From the NCBI GenBank assembly GCA_026770025.1, contig JAMXDE010000045.1, positions 62,001 to 126,000 on the forward strand: 64,000 bases of DNA. The letters run 5' to 3'. Below are positions 20,705-32,500 of this stretch, in pieces. The notes below the pieces were generated by a model. That model worked only from the letters and a program-made list of their open reading frames with translations, was not told the DNA's origin and made no database searches. Position numbers and translations under genes: made by a program. Numbering within the stretch: position 1 is the first letter of the stretch; the number at the start of each line of letters is the position of its first letter. This DNA is from Craspedostauros australis (Eukaryota; Bacillariophyta; Bacillariophyceae; Mastogloiales; Achnanthaceae).

Positions 20705-23700
20705 TCACTCATGGTCCGTCAAGATCGAGATGTTATCATCTTCGAACATTTCGTCAGCCTGACTGTTCTCATCATCGATATCACTGCTTGGCATCGAAGA
20801 CGCTTGTGGCGACGTTGTCTTCGTCGCCACGCTTCCCACCATTACGCTCTGCCCACTTCCACCAAAGTTCAGCCGGATGCGATCGCTGCCTGCCTGGAGA
20901 TGTGTCGGAAGCACCACGTGCCCTGGCTGTTGCTCGTGCTTCTTGATCAGCTGACAGATCTGCTCGTCATCGATGTACTGCGAATATCGTTCACGAAGAT
21001 CGTCCACCTTGGCGAGGACTCCCCAACGATGATAGTATGAGCATGCTTGGGAGATGTGCTCGATGATTGCATCGGATTCTATCTTCATCATGATCAGGTA
21101 GTCAGCGAACCGCTCGCATGCAAGTCCTGCTTCGTGGATGCGCCCAACCGCATCCGAAGCGAAGATGGCATCGTAGAATGCTCCCTTGATGGCATCGATG
21201 CTCTTCTGCGTGCTCTTGCTCTTTTTCTTGTTGTCATCGCCGTGCTTTGATGTTGCTGCAATGTATTCGGCGCGGATGATGAGATGCCTGCTCGCGTGGC
21301 GATCACCCTTCGTGGCGCAAGCCGACCTGCTGCTCTTGTAGACCTGTTTGAGCTGTCGCTTGTATTTGGGGCGCTTGGTTTGACGGTAGAGAGAAGCAGC
21401 CATGAGAGCAATGTACAGCAGCTGAGAGCTGTGAACGTTGTATATTGGGTCGCCCGAGAAAGAATTCCGAAAGCGTTTGAACAGAATCTTCGCAACATCG
21501 AACCTTTGAAAGTGGGTCGCCAGTAGCTGTCGTGTCCAATAGCCAACCTTGAGGACGAAGGCAGTCTCCTTCGTCTTCACGACGCCTTCGCCAAAGCGGG
21601 CGATGTCATCCCAATTCATCTCCTCTTTTCCAATCAGAATGGCCGGCAACTTCGCGTGCTCCCTGAACCACTCGATGTTGGATGACACCTTGAACAGTGC
21701 CATCTGGTCAAGCATCGATCGATACGATCGATACATCTCTGGCATGGGATGTCCTTCCCATTCAGCGACCATGTTGCCGGTCTGCCAACAGAAGAAACCA
21801 GTTTCGAAGTCTCCCCGCTGCATACAGGCAGAAAAGCCTCGATGCAACTTCTCGATGATGATCCCCGCAGGCTCACTCCATCCGGATATAAACGCGCCGC
21901 TGATCATGTCAACCCACGCCTGAATGTAAGGGTCAGGATCCCGACGGATGATCGCACTCGCCAAGTTGGCGAGGCGCGTGGCGACGGCCTGATTTCCGAG
22001 AGCAGCTTGCACCATGCCGGCACTCACGAAACCCAACGCAGTCTCAGCACAGATACCATGACGAATGGACATCCGGACGACCTTCATCGATGCCATCATC
22101 CATTCCACAAAGTTTGCTCCCGTGAATGATCGCATGATCAGTTGGAACATGATTTTGTTTGCCAGCACCCTGTTTGTATCGCGCAAAGCTGGAAGAGACA
22201 GGATCTGCTCATTGTTGTGGCGCTTCAAGTACGATGTCAGCCACAACAGATCTCGGGCCACATGCAGCGCGTATGCTCGCCTCGGGTATCCAGCAAGCAG
22301 ACGGATGGTCCTTCTGCTCAGCTGCACGCACAGATCATGCTTGTCCTCTTTCGCGTACGCTGATACCATGCAGGAGTACACCGGGAGCTTCTGCTCGGTT
22401 GTATTGGCCTTCTCCAGCACCATGTGACTGAGCTCGTAGCCCAGCTGGTAATGCCCAAGCGTCAGCTCCACATCCGACCGCAGCTGGTGCAGGCGAAGCG
22501 AGAGATCGTATTGATCCTCCCATGGATTGCGAAGCTTGCGGAACGCATTGTGAGCCAGCTGCAGGTACATGGCCGCTGGTGCCATCGCTGCCATCTTCAA
22601 CGCCTGCTGTCCGACTTCGAGGTTGAGCCGCAGCGAGAATGCATGATCCTTGGTCGGAATGCAATTGAGATGGTCGGCAGCGACGAAGAGCAGGCTGGTA
22701 TCGATGGTTGGTAGTGACCGGCTGTCGCTATCACTACTGCTATTGCTGTATGTAAATGTGGAGGTCGGCGTTGTCGTAAGTGGCAGCTGGTTCTGTTGGC
22801 AGTACAACCTCCAGATGTGCATCCCGATCCTTTGCTTGAGCTTGCTCCTCGTTTCACCGAATGGGATCATGCTCAGCGCAGCTTGTTGAATGCGGTCATG
22901 TGCAAAACGGAATGTCTTGCTCCCCACCGTGTTGGAGAGGAGACCATCTAGCACTGCCTGCTCCAGGTGCTGGAGCAGTAATCGTGGCGATTCTCCTTGC
23001 GGTTCATTGGTCGGGCCTATTTCCGTCGCCGTCGCCGTCGCCGTTGCCGTCGCTGCAGCAAATACGAACCCATCTGTTGAGGGTTGATGCTTGCTCTCTT
23101 CGGTCAGTACGAACTGCAACAGATCGAAGTCAAAGCTGAAGCGGATGTAGGATGCGATGATCAACACAGTGCGAAGCTCGGCAGGTTGGTTGTTGAGTTT
23201 CCTCACCATCAGCTGCATCACATTGGTCGTGGCAGCGAAGGTACTTCGGTGGTGCTGCAGATCCGCAGGGTGCGATGAACTGAGGTCGTCGCTGCCCAGA
23301 GACTCGTCATCAGGGAGGTGCCACTCCCACTGGAAGGATATGCGGCTGTACACGATGGCATTGCATCGCTCGAGCTCTTCGAGGAGCTGGAGCATGAAGA
23401 ATATGTTCCCATCAGTCTTGTTGTAGATCTTCGCAGCCAATGGCTGCAGCTTGTCCGCCTCTCTATCGAGCAGCTGCGACAACCACAGCCCGACATCTTG
23501 TTGGGTCATGTTGCTGAGGTGGATGTCCGTCCACAGTCGAGGGCCGTTCGGCGTCTGTGGTCTGGGCCAGGTCCCGGGATATTCGGGAGGCTGTTGATCT
23601 TCCGAGCGATGTTGGCTTTCATACAACCTATCAAGCATGTTGGCCAGTGGTGACATGGAATCCAACTCCAATGGTTGGTCGGTGTGCGGGTTGATTTCTT

Positions 23701-24844
23701 GACGAATGGTGCCGACCAACAGGAAGTTGCCCAATGTCTTATCTCGAAGAAGAGTGGAGAGGAGATCCAAGGCGACTTGAGAGCTCCATTGCATGTCGTC
23801 GAGGAACATGATGACTGGTCGCATCCTTGTCGCGATTGCCTTGATAAACGACCCGAAGACGTACTGCAGCTTGTTCCAGGCCCGATCACTGGAGGTCACC
23901 ATTTGGTCCAAGTTGTCTCTTCGAGTATCCGTACTTCGCGAGTGTATGGAGGGTGTCACGGATGTGGGTTTGATGGAGTCGGTGATGCCGCCCTCCGCCT
24001 GTGACGCGGATAGATCGGAGTTGACCAAGGACACGATAGATGGCACCATCATCGCCATCATCTGTACCTCTTCATCCAGACTCTCCCTCACGATCTTGGC
24101 CATGCGCTCGCGTTCCACATCGGGTCCATTGATGACCTGCTGGCAGAAGTCATCGAGAGCCTGGATGATGGCAGAGAAGGGATCTTTGGAGCCTGTGCTT
24201 TCATCGTTCTTGCCTCGAATGATGTATGCACGCTGCTTTTCCTGCGCACGCGATGTCGTCTGCTCGGAGGGTTGTTGATTGCCGGTGCCAGCGTCATCCT
24301 TTCTAACGTTGTTGCTGTTGCCATGATTGGCACCAACACCAAGAGAAGCCGCAAACTGCTCGACGAGTCTCGACTTTCCCGTTCCGCTGAGTCCCCACAG
24401 GAAGACGGCAGGCAACCTCGGAATGCCATTTGGATTCTGGGTTTGGATGATCGAAACTTGCTCGGAAGGCAAGGAAACATCACCATCGCTCGGATCGGCC
24501 TTGCGCCCATCACTGTCAGATGATTCCTGACGATTCCCGTGCTGCCCCTGACTCTGGCGCGCTTGCTTTTGCCTTCGCCGTTCCTTGTCGCGCCTTGGCG
24601 ATCGTCGCACGATGCCATCGAATGCGTCCGTCAGCTGCTGAAGTTCATGGGAACGACCGAAGAACTCTACGTTGCGAAAGTCGAGCTCAGCATGGATATC
24701 TGCGTTTAGCTCTCTCTCGTTGTATCCATCATCGTAGAAGTCATTCCCTGATGTGAAGGTGACGGACACTCGTTCCGTTGATGAGGGCTGCGAGATGTAG
24801 CTTGCGGTAGAGTTCGCCATGGCCTTGTTAGCGTCCATTTGCAT
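20705..24844 (-). CDS. AAA-ATPase with TPR-like repeats (paralogue 1), 1379 residues
   Basis: This is a large P-loop ATPase of the type found as the linker module of bacterial multi-sensor kinases (the predicted-ATPase family with a GKFDQ-type motif); in diatoms it occurs alone. The ATG at 24844 is chosen; another lies two codons on, and one at 24931 would add 29 residues. Order: FFGR at 61-64, Walker A GLSGTGKS at 151-158, a GKNDES segment near 211, Walker B VIMFLDDMQW near 344-353, sensor-1 LLVGTIRQE near 375, then about 750 residues of helical TPR-like repeats ending in the family pattern AGLACERFADYL...YYHRWGVLAKV near the C-terminus. No kinase, GAF or receiver domain is present. The frame is uninterrupted, so it is probably intronless. 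A divergent paralogue starts at 29555. A role in signalling or STAND-like switching is inferred. Confidence 0.87.
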   Translation of the reverse strand: MQMDANKAMANSTASYISQPSSTERVSVTFTSGNDFYDDGYNERELNADIHAELDFRNVEFFGRSHELQQLTDAFDGIVRRSPRRDKERRRQKQARQSQGQHGNRQESSDSDGRKADPSDGDVSLPSEQVSIIQTQNPNGIPRLPAVFLWGLSGTGKSRLVEQFAASLGVGANHGNSNNVRKDDAGTGNQQPSEQTTSRAQEKQRAYIIRGKNDESTGSKDPFSAIIQALDDFCQQVINGPDVERERMAKIVRESLDEEVQMMAMMVPSIVSLVNSDLSASQAEGGITDSIKPTSVTPSIHSRSTDTRRDNLDQMVTSSDRAWNKLQYVFGSFIKAIATRMRPVIMFLDDMQWSSQVALDLLSTLLRDKTLGNFLLVGTIRQEINPHTDQPLELDSMSPLANMLDRLYESQHRSEDQQPPEYPGTWPRPQTPNGPRLWTDIHLSNMTQQDVGLWLSQLLDREADKLQPLAAKIYNKTDGNIFFMLQLLEELERCNAIVYSRISFQWEWHLPDDESLGSDDLSSSHPADLQHHRSTFAATTNVMQLMVRKLNNQPAELRTVLIIASYIRFSFDFDLLQFVLTEESKHQPSTDGFVFAAATATATATATEIGPTNEPQGESPRLLLQHLEQAVLDGLLSNTVGSKTFRFAHDRIQQAALSMIPFGETRSKLKQRIGMHIWRLYCQQNQLPLTTTPTSTFTYSNSSSDSDSRSLPTIDTSLLFVAADHLNCIPTKDHAFSLRLNLEVGQQALKMAAMAPAAMYLQLAHNAFRKLRNPWEDQYDLSLRLHQLRSDVELTLGHYQLGYELSHMVLEKANTTEQKLPVYSCMVSAYAKEDKHDLCVQLSRRTIRLLAGYPRRAYALHVARDLLWLTSYLKRHNNEQILSLPALRDTNRVLANKIMFQLIMRSFTGANFVEWMMASMKVVRMSIRHGICAETALGFVSAGMVQAALGNQAVATRLANLASAIIRRDPDPYIQAWVDMISGAFISGWSEPAGIIIEKLHRGFSACMQRGDFETGFFCWQTGNMVAEWEGHPMPEMYRSYRSMLDQMALFKVSSNIEWFREHAKLPAILIGKEEMNWDDIARFGEGVVKTKETAFVLKVGYWTRQLLATHFQRFDVAKILFKRFRNSFSGDPIYNVHSSQLLYIALMAASLYRQTKRPKYKRQLKQVYKSSRSACATKGDRHASRHLIIRAEYIAATSKHGDDNKKKSKSTQKSIDAIKGAFYDAIFASDAVGRIHEAGLACERFADYLIMMKIESDAIIEHISQACSYYHRWGVLAKVDDLRERYSQYIDDEQICQLIKKHEQQPGHVVLPTHLQAGSDRIRLNFGGSGQSVMVGSVATKTTSPQASSMPSSDIDDENSQADEMFEDDNISILTDHE

Positions 24845-25306
24845 GTTGATGATGTGGGCTTGGTTGCGTTTCGGAGGTGTATGTGGTCGTGGGTGCTGTG
24901 GAGTGGAGTGGAGTGGAGTCGAAGAAAGCATCGGTCTCTCCACGAGGTAAGGCTGGATGACGCAGCAAGAGCCCAATATTTATGATCACCTTTCCATGCT
25001 GTTGAAAAACTGTGATGTTGGTGGCGATGTTTGCTTGGTCTCGCATGAGTGATGCGTGATGTTGGCAAACATTGTTTTCTTGTAGATTTGGAGGGACGAT
25101 TGATCTTCGTGTGAGCGACATGGATGACACCGATTTTGAGAACCAAGAGTCATAATAGGCCACAGAGGTCAAGATCAATGTTCACGAAGGTTGCGTGCGA
25201 ATTCACAACTAGTCCATTTCCTCCACAACAACCTTCGCGTTCGCAGGTGTCCGAAGAACACTGTGTTTGCGCTGCCACAACAATGAAAGGTCTTTTGACG
25301 CAAGCC

Positions 25307-25337
25307 GCACATGAGTCACTTGGCGGAGCTATTTAGT
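25307..25337 (+). promoter_or_regulatory. 31-bp block shared with 29082-29112
   Basis: GCACATGAGTCACTTGG begins a 31-base block that recurs with one mismatch upstream of the divergent paralogue. It contains TGAGTCA, the classic bZIP (GCN4/AP-1) core. It lies about 460-490 bp from the start of the leftward AAA gene. The copies are in direct orientation, so they point in opposite senses relative to their genes, but the core is nearly palindromic. Confidence 0.55.
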
Positions 25338-25350
25338 CCTATGAGCCATT

Positions 25351-25367
25351 AGAGGGGTTCGAGTGGC
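25351..25367 (-). promoter_or_regulatory. 17-bp block shared in inverted orientation with 28950-28966
   Basis: AGAGGGGTTCGAGTGGC is the exact reverse complement of 28950-28966. Relative to the two divergent AAA genes both copies read in the same sense, about 0.5-0.6 kb upstream of each start. This is what an inverted duplication of a gene with its promoter would leave. Confidence 0.5.
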
Positions 25368-26921
25368 CCCAGAACTTGGGTACTGGGACACGCCGGGCTG
25401 TCCGAATTCCAGGGGGAGCCCCGCTATTGAAACTTGTCTGGGCGCAATGGAGACAGCCACTTTCGTGGGGATTTAGGTCTTTGCAATGCCCATGTGACGT
25501 CACGATTCGCTTTCTTTCTTCCCTGTTTCCCACACTGTTTCGTCAAACTGTTTGTTTCCTCATGGTACCAACATGGTTTTTCGCATTTTTGCCCAATCTG
25601 AACCAAAATAATTGATTCGATTGTACAGATCTCTCTCTTTTTGCATCTCTTGTACGCAAATTATCGCATGATTCTTGTCTCTTCTTGTTCCTTTCTGTCA
25701 AAACAATGCACACTGTTAAAAAATAAGGACGATAATGCCAAAACTTGAGTACTTTGATCTGTGGTCTATTCGCGTTGTTGGCAACGAGGAGGAGCGTTGG
25801 TTTCTTGTGTGGCAATCCATGCTCAACTCTCAACACAACTCATTTGGAAACTTGTTGACAACACCACCAATTGACACTGCCTCCTCCCTCCCTTCCTTCC
25901 AAGTCAACTTCATCTGCAGAGCAAGTATGTAGCTCATGTGGAAGTGGGATCGAGAGTGGAAGAAGAAGCATGTCACGCCAAGAACCCACGCCATGCCAAC
26001 AAACAATCCCCAACAACAAATAGACTCCAACACAACAGTCTCCCACCCTCTCATACTCAGCTGTGCCAGACTTGGCATTCAACAAACACCCATCCATCTA
26101 TCCATCCCTGCCACGCCATGCCAATGTGCCTCTAGAGATAGATAGTATCGACACCTGGGGGATGCTCCATCCTGTCTCATATCACACCAAACAAAGACTG
26201 TCCCAGCTGTAGTGGACAACCTGATGGGATCCGTCACACATTTCCTCACTGTAGCAAAGCAACAGAGTTGCCATTCATTGCAGAACCTCCTGTCGGTTGC
26301 AGATGTGCAGTGCACCAAGTTGTGGGCTTGGCATGCTATGCTTACGTCACTGATCGTTTCAGCAATGCACCATCATCCTTTGCAACAATTGAAGTGGGCA
26401 TGCATGGTGTATACATTGTTCCTTTGCTCTGTCTTCACCATCTCATCAGACCACACATTGCCAATGCAAAAACAGCAGGCAAAGCATCCAGCGAAGCATC
26501 TGCCAGACACCAATGTACAATGAATTTGTCAGCATTATTCAACATGCAGACTGCATTCTGTATTTTGAAACAACTCGCCAATCAGAACACAGCATACGGC
26601 AGGAGCTGAAACATCTGCCAACGACCAACAATGAGTGGGCGGCTCCAGACAGCAGCTGGAGAGCTTCTGATCACACCCAACAACTTCGCACATGGCTGAG
26701 CATTGATCAGAGTATTCTGCCACCACCAGCTATCAATGCATCAGCAGTGATCCTTGCCAGATGTCATTTGGCAAGCAGTAGTGAATTGGCAGTGATGATT
26801 TACAAGAGAGAGAGAGAGAGGGGGGAGCATCCAGCACACCACTTGACCCAACCAGAGAATCCACAGTTTACCCAACCAAGAAATTCCAGAAAAGCATATC
26901 CAGAAGAGAGCTGAGCATGCA

Positions 26922-27723
26922 TGTTGGCAAGTTCCGCTCACGGAAGCCTACGATCGTGGAAGATGGTATTGGTTGATAGTCGTTCGTTTGCTATTTCATT
27001 TCATTGGCACTCCAATCCTCTTGGTGTCCATTTGTTCTCTTGCCTGATGCTCTTGGCACTTTAATCTGTTTCATAGATTCAGTCTCCAACTATGAGTCGG
27101 TGTGCAAGATGCTCTCTCTTGCTGCTCTTCGTATTCTCTCTGTCTCTCTCAATATTGTGTACTCGTGCTACACCATGCTCTGTGTTCGATGCGTACTCCG
27201 CATTCCACACTCCATTCATTCAGTACTGGTTCCTACTCCATGAGTACTTACCATTTGAAATTCATCTCCTGTATCCATGATCCTGATGCCCTTCGGTCAT
27301 CGGATCTTTGCCTCCTGCTCTGACTTGGAGACAGATGTCGACGTGGTGACACGATGACATCTTGTCAATGTCAGTAGGCGTCCTTCTGCTCTCCAGATGT
27401 CGCGTTCCATTGGTGATGCAGCAGTCTGTCAGATGATATTGTCATCTGAGGTTTAGTTGGGAAGTACCTCGAGATTCTCTCGGTACCATTGATGGATGGA
27501 CGGACGATATTTCCAATTCTCTCAGAAATCGTCGATTGCAAATTTCCTCCAGAAATTCTGCTCATTTTTGTGTGTTCCATTTCCACTGTAACTCTGACGA
27601 ATCGCAGAATACTATTGACACGAATGTAGTTATACCGTCCAAGTGCGTATGAGAGAATAACGGGTGAACGATGCACATATACACGTACATCTTGACATAT
27701 ACACGCATGTACATCTCGAAACA
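26922..27723 (-). repeat. solo LTR of the left copia family (802 bp)
   Basis: The LTR runs from TGTTGGCAAGTTCCG (plus strand) to CTCGAAACA. It is similar along its length to 4145-4941 with scattered substitutions, and no gag or pol adjoins it. Flanking pentamers ATGCA and GCTGG do not match, so the target duplication is eroded or the insertion was rearranged. It sits between the two divergent AAA genes. Confidence 0.85.
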
Positions 27724-28949
27724 GCTGGATTCTTGAGGTTGAATGGAGTCCAATGGTGTCAAAGCTTCCTGTTGCTTGCGCAAGGCCACCACAACATTGC
27801 TCCAACACTCTTTCCAACACCAACAATCATACACTTTTCAAAGGATCTCTGCCCATTAAATGTAGAGGAAAGATCCCAACCTGGATGCCAACGCCGGAAC
27901 TTGTACAAGGATGGATGATCTTCATGGATGAATAGATGGGTGGGTGGGTCCTGTGCTGCGGCCAATATGGCATGCCCACCACCAAAGCAGATGCCCCATG
28001 AGTGAAGTTACCAAAGCTGCAATCTTGAATTCAACCCATATTGCAGGCCACAGTGGTGACTGTGACCGACAGCAGCGTGTTTACGCCATTGTAATCAGCA
28101 TTGTCATTTTTGTTATTGGTTTGCTGTGATGTGCGCATGTGTTGCATATGGCCGGTGTGCCAAGTATTGTGTACATTTGTAGCGTGAGCTCATCCTGCTA
28201 GCGAGCACAGACCTGTGGGTACTTGTACTCGACGACAGCATCGATGCCATTGTCGATCTTGATGCCGATGTTGTTGTTGTTGTTTTCTGGTGTCACACAG
28301 AGACCCAGAATCTCACTCACAACTGTGTTCACAAAGTCACAGCCGACGACATGATACCAAAACGGATACTACTGACAGAAGTATCTCAACAGCCAACTGC
28401 TGTGTCGCCGTTCACATCAAAGGAACACTTCTGTCCTTGTTTTGTTGGGATTTTGTAGAAAACAATTTTGTCAATTTTGCTTATGTCTTGGTACTATTTG
28501 GGTGGCACTAGTAGTAAGCGACAACAATACTGAGCACACGATAGTACCATAGCAACGATATCATGAATGTATCGATCGGAATCGTCGTTCTGTTACGACA
28601 ATGAAGTTTGTCACGTCGAGATACTCAAACGGAGATACTGCACGTAAATAATTACATTTCATTTGCTCAATACGTGATTTCTGAGAAAGTGTCAAAGTTC
28701 CACAATTCCTCGTGCGAAACCGACCACGCCATCCCACCGCCTCTGTCAGCGTTCACAACGAGAATCGATCCGACACGGAACAGATCGTCTGCGTCACACG
28801 GTTCCAAATGAGAACCCCAAGCGCAACAAAGCTCGGGAAAATTGACTCAATCTCCCCTCAATTCACCCTTCAATGGGATGGCTTGCTCGTCGAAGTGATA
28901 AAGTCTAAGCCTTTTGATTGGCTGGAGTCGCCGGCCATGCCAAAAAATA

Positions 28950-28966
28950 GCCACTCGAACCCCTCT
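28950..28966 (+). promoter_or_regulatory. 17-bp block, inverted copy of 25351-25367
   Basis: GCCACTCGAACCCCTCT lies about 590 bp upstream of the start of the rightward AAA gene. It matches the block upstream of the leftward paralogue in the same sense relative to each gene. Confidence 0.5.
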
Positions 28967-29081
28967 ATTGTGTTTCAAGCGTGCATTGATATGTTTGGGT
29001 TGCCTCTGATGTGACTGCACCCAGGCTGCCCTTCGGCAGCACTCAGGCGACCCAATCAGAAACAGGTGTCCAAACTAACAC

Positions 29082-29112
29082 GCACATGAGTCACTTGGTG
29101 GAGCTATTTAGT
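29082..29112 (+). promoter_or_regulatory. 31-bp block, copy of 25307-25337
   Basis: The copy differs at one position (TTGGTGG against TTGGCGG) and carries the same TGAGTCA bZIP-type core. It lies about 445-475 bp upstream of the ATG at 29555. Confidence 0.55.
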
Positions 29113-29554
29113 TGCCTTTGATGTGACTGGCTATGTATCTTGGAGATTCCAAGAAGAAGAACGTTGTTTGCTTGGACGTGTCTTCGCCTTTGTTTTATCA
29201 CACTATGCGATGTGAAGAGCGGAGGACGCTTCTTTTTCTCGACACGAAATCGTGATAGACACATATGACTGACTAAACAGGACACAAGCCCAAGCTCCGA
29301 ATGCGGGAACAACAATCTCGAAGCGCTTTGCCAATCCCAGCTGACAAAGGCCCCACGCCACCTCCTCCCACCAACTGGCTTCGAAATGACTTTCTTTGTG
29401 CGCGAGCTGCGCAGAGGTGGCCGGTACAACATAGAAGTTACATGGCCACGCCAATGGCTCGCGTGGTCTGAATCATGCCACGCCGCGGAGAGTAGTCAAG
29501 GAATCCATGCATTACCGCCACCACCACCAGCATTGATATCGCAGGAAACCAACC

Positions 29555-32500
29555 ATGTCGCAGACCGATGCGATCTCCAATGGCACGTCCTTCGTGTCGC
29601 GACGATCGCAGGATGGTGAGAGAAGGACGTCGAACGAGATACCCGCCAAATCTCATGGCCCACTCGGCCCACGCAAACCACATCAAAGACAGTATCGCGG
29701 ACAGGATTAGAAGCAACGCGTGCGCGATGGTTCCAACGCTCCAGAGCATGACTTTCAGCGCCTTCAATTCAACAAGGCGTTCTTCGGTCGCTGTGATGAG
29801 GTCGAACGCCTGCAATTGCTGTATGCCCGGACCTGCCAGAAGCGGCGCAAGCTGAATGAAAAGCGGGCAAGCACCCGGATCGTCCTCATCGAGGGTCTGT
29901 TGGGAACTGGCAAGACAGCGCTGGTGCAGAGCTTCCTCAAGACCCTGCCGACATTGAGTGTCGCTGCGAGCATCGAGCAAGGGTGAGGAGAGCGCGATGC
30001 ATGCGTCCGTCGCCTCCGACTCTCTTCAATCAACGAGAAAGGCCACGTTGTTTCTGAAACCCTGCCATTTGTGCTTTGGGAAGTTTGGCCAACCAAACTA
30101 CACGAGTGGCAGAGATCGAAGTACTTCCACAATGGTTCCGACAGTTCCGCAAGCCTCTCCTTCAATGGGTCCCGCCAGTGCCACAGCTTCTACAGGGAGC
30201 AGGGGAAAATGCTGACATATTGACAGCGGCTGGGAAAATGCACTCATTTAGCGCAATTTTATGCCGCACATTTCCCAGGACTAAAAAACGAGTCCCATTG
30301 CATTTGTCAGGTATGATGCGTAGCGCTTTGTAAGAACTTCACATGTACCATGTCGACTACTCCATGTGTTGTACAATGATACCATCAGCTTTGTGTGTCG
30401 CTATTTCCGAGACACGTCCAAGTCGTGTTGTCTTCGTTGTTCCAACAATGACGTCGACAACCAACTTGTCTGGGCAGCCGCCGGCCGAGTCGCTTGTGTT
30501 TCACTCATATTTGCGAAGAGCGTTTTTGGATTGTTCTCACCTAGTCGCTCCGCCCATGTACGTTTCTTCGCAAATCGGATTGCTGTTGTTGTCTGACGTG
30601 AACTTTGTCTCATTACCGCTTCTAGCGGAATGCAACAGAACGTATTGATGACTTGTTGCTTCGATTGTTCGCCACTTCCACATGGGTCTTCGCGGAGGCT
30701 TCTTCGTTTGTGTTGGCATCCTTCTCATCTGATCTGACCTTTCAGCAATGATCACTTCAATGCAGGTCCTCGTCACGGTTGTTACCTCCCTCCTGTATTT
30801 GGATCCTGTCTGCATCGCAGCACCAGCAACTGCTACAAATGCTGCTACAACTATTGAGATGGTAGCGATAACTCGTGTGATTTGAAGTCGTCACTATTGT
30901 ATTATATCTACTGTTGCTGTTGCCAATGTCGTGGCTGCTTCGTGATGGTGGTTTGAAGTCCCGCTGTCGCTGCAATTGCTGTGATCGTCACAGATGCCGT
31001 GGTTGATTTGGGTTGGCAATCCTTTGGCTTCTGTTGCTGATGCCACGCTTTTCCGTGGACGACCGCATCCTCCGTGCTCTGCATACCACTACGATCACTC
31101 CTCCTTGCGCGTTTCGCTCCCGCGCTGTGGATCATGTACTAATTGGCAATGACGATGCGGTGGCTATTTGGCACATGTGAATGGTTGCTGAGGGTTCCTT
31201 CACACTCATGACCAAACAATGCTATTAAGCCCATCACAGGGCATGTAATCGTAACATTCATGTTGTTGCGCGATGCGCAGATTGCACTTGGTGGTGATGG
31301 ATGACTGCGAGCAGAGTAAGTCGGTGTGTTCAAGTGCATCATGCGTAGAACAGAGCAGTCATGGTTCGACGATGGCGGAACAGCCTATTTGCACTCATGA
31401 CTGATGCTACTGGTTGCCTGATCTGCACACTGCATGAAACAACACAACGGTACTCGCAAAGGAGATGATGCAAAGAAATGTCGATAGAATGCGACCACCA
31501 GCACAAGCATGAGTGGCAAGCAAGACCTGTGGTTGTTTTCCACGTATTCACAAAGGTGGAGAGATACAGAGTATGTTGGAGTAGAGCAGAGTGGAGTTGT
31601 GCAGCGCCCGTGTTTTGATACAAGCGAGAACGTGAAGAGCGCCAGCACAAGTTTCAGTGTGCCGCGTATCGTTTTCGGGTTGCCATCACCACATCGCCGC
31701 ACACGAAAATTGCGCTGCGTACTCGAGTTGGCGTGCGGGGGAGCGTCACAGAAGAGGCGACGCGGAGAAATGTGCTGTTTGATTGTCGCTGGGACAGAAC
31801 ACTTGCAAGTTCTCCATGTCACACAGAGTCCCCAACACTGTCCGAGTATTTGGTGAAGCGCAAACATGCTATTCTCCGGTACCACACAGAGAAAGTTGTT
31901 CATTTCGTCCCCAGAAGACCATCGTCACAGACGTGGCGGAAAAAGAATAATGCTGTGTGCATAGTACTTATCCTGGAAAGATGAGGACAGCATGCTTGTT
32001 GCAATTGCGGAGTTGTTCTTCTCAACGTCATGGCTGCACTGCTTCCCCACGACAGAATAATCGCATGCGCTATGCGGAGAAAAAGAAGTGGTGCGACATC
32101 CGATGTTCGTGTTCGTTTCGGAAGAGCATGACAGATCTGCATCGTGGCATACCAAGGATTTTCGCAGGGAAGCATGCATTTGTTCCGACCACAAGCATAA
32201 ATATGCTTTGCAAACTAATTGGTCATGATGCAGCAACAAAACGATTGTTGATGTGCTTCAAAAGTGCGCGACAGACCTGCGTTGGTGCCCAAGATGCTGC
32301 CCGCACGTCGCCTTGTGACCTGATTGCTTGCGTCATTGCGCATGCGCAGTAAATGCACGACGTGTGTACATGTGCATGTGCAGGGCAAGCACATGCGCAC
32401 GGAAAGTACATGTGCAGTGCATGCGCAGAAATCCCCAACACGTCTCCTGATGTTTGCATCTGCGGTGGATTTCCCCAACTCCATGCATCTTCGCTTCATC

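Larger units (their letters stand above)
24845..26921. other. intergenic region upstream of AAA paralogue 1
   Basis: This contains the presumed promoter of the leftward AAA gene, the two shared blocks described separately, a perfect TGACGTCA palindrome at 25495-25502 and a GA microsatellite near 26806-26824. No protein-coding gene is recognised. Confidence 0.5.
27724..29554. other. intergenic region upstream of AAA paralogue 2
   Basis: It carries the shared blocks at 28950-28966 and 29082-29112, a short hairpin GCTGCCCTTCGGCAGC near 29027, and a local repeat of TTGCCTYTGATGTGACTG at 28998 and 29113. No coding gene is recognised before the ATG at 29555. Confidence 0.5.

Noticed and set aside
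25351-25367. tRNA or SINE B-box (GGTTCGAGT)
   Set aside because: The surrounding bases do not form a T-arm or cloverleaf, and the last B-box cytosine is missing.
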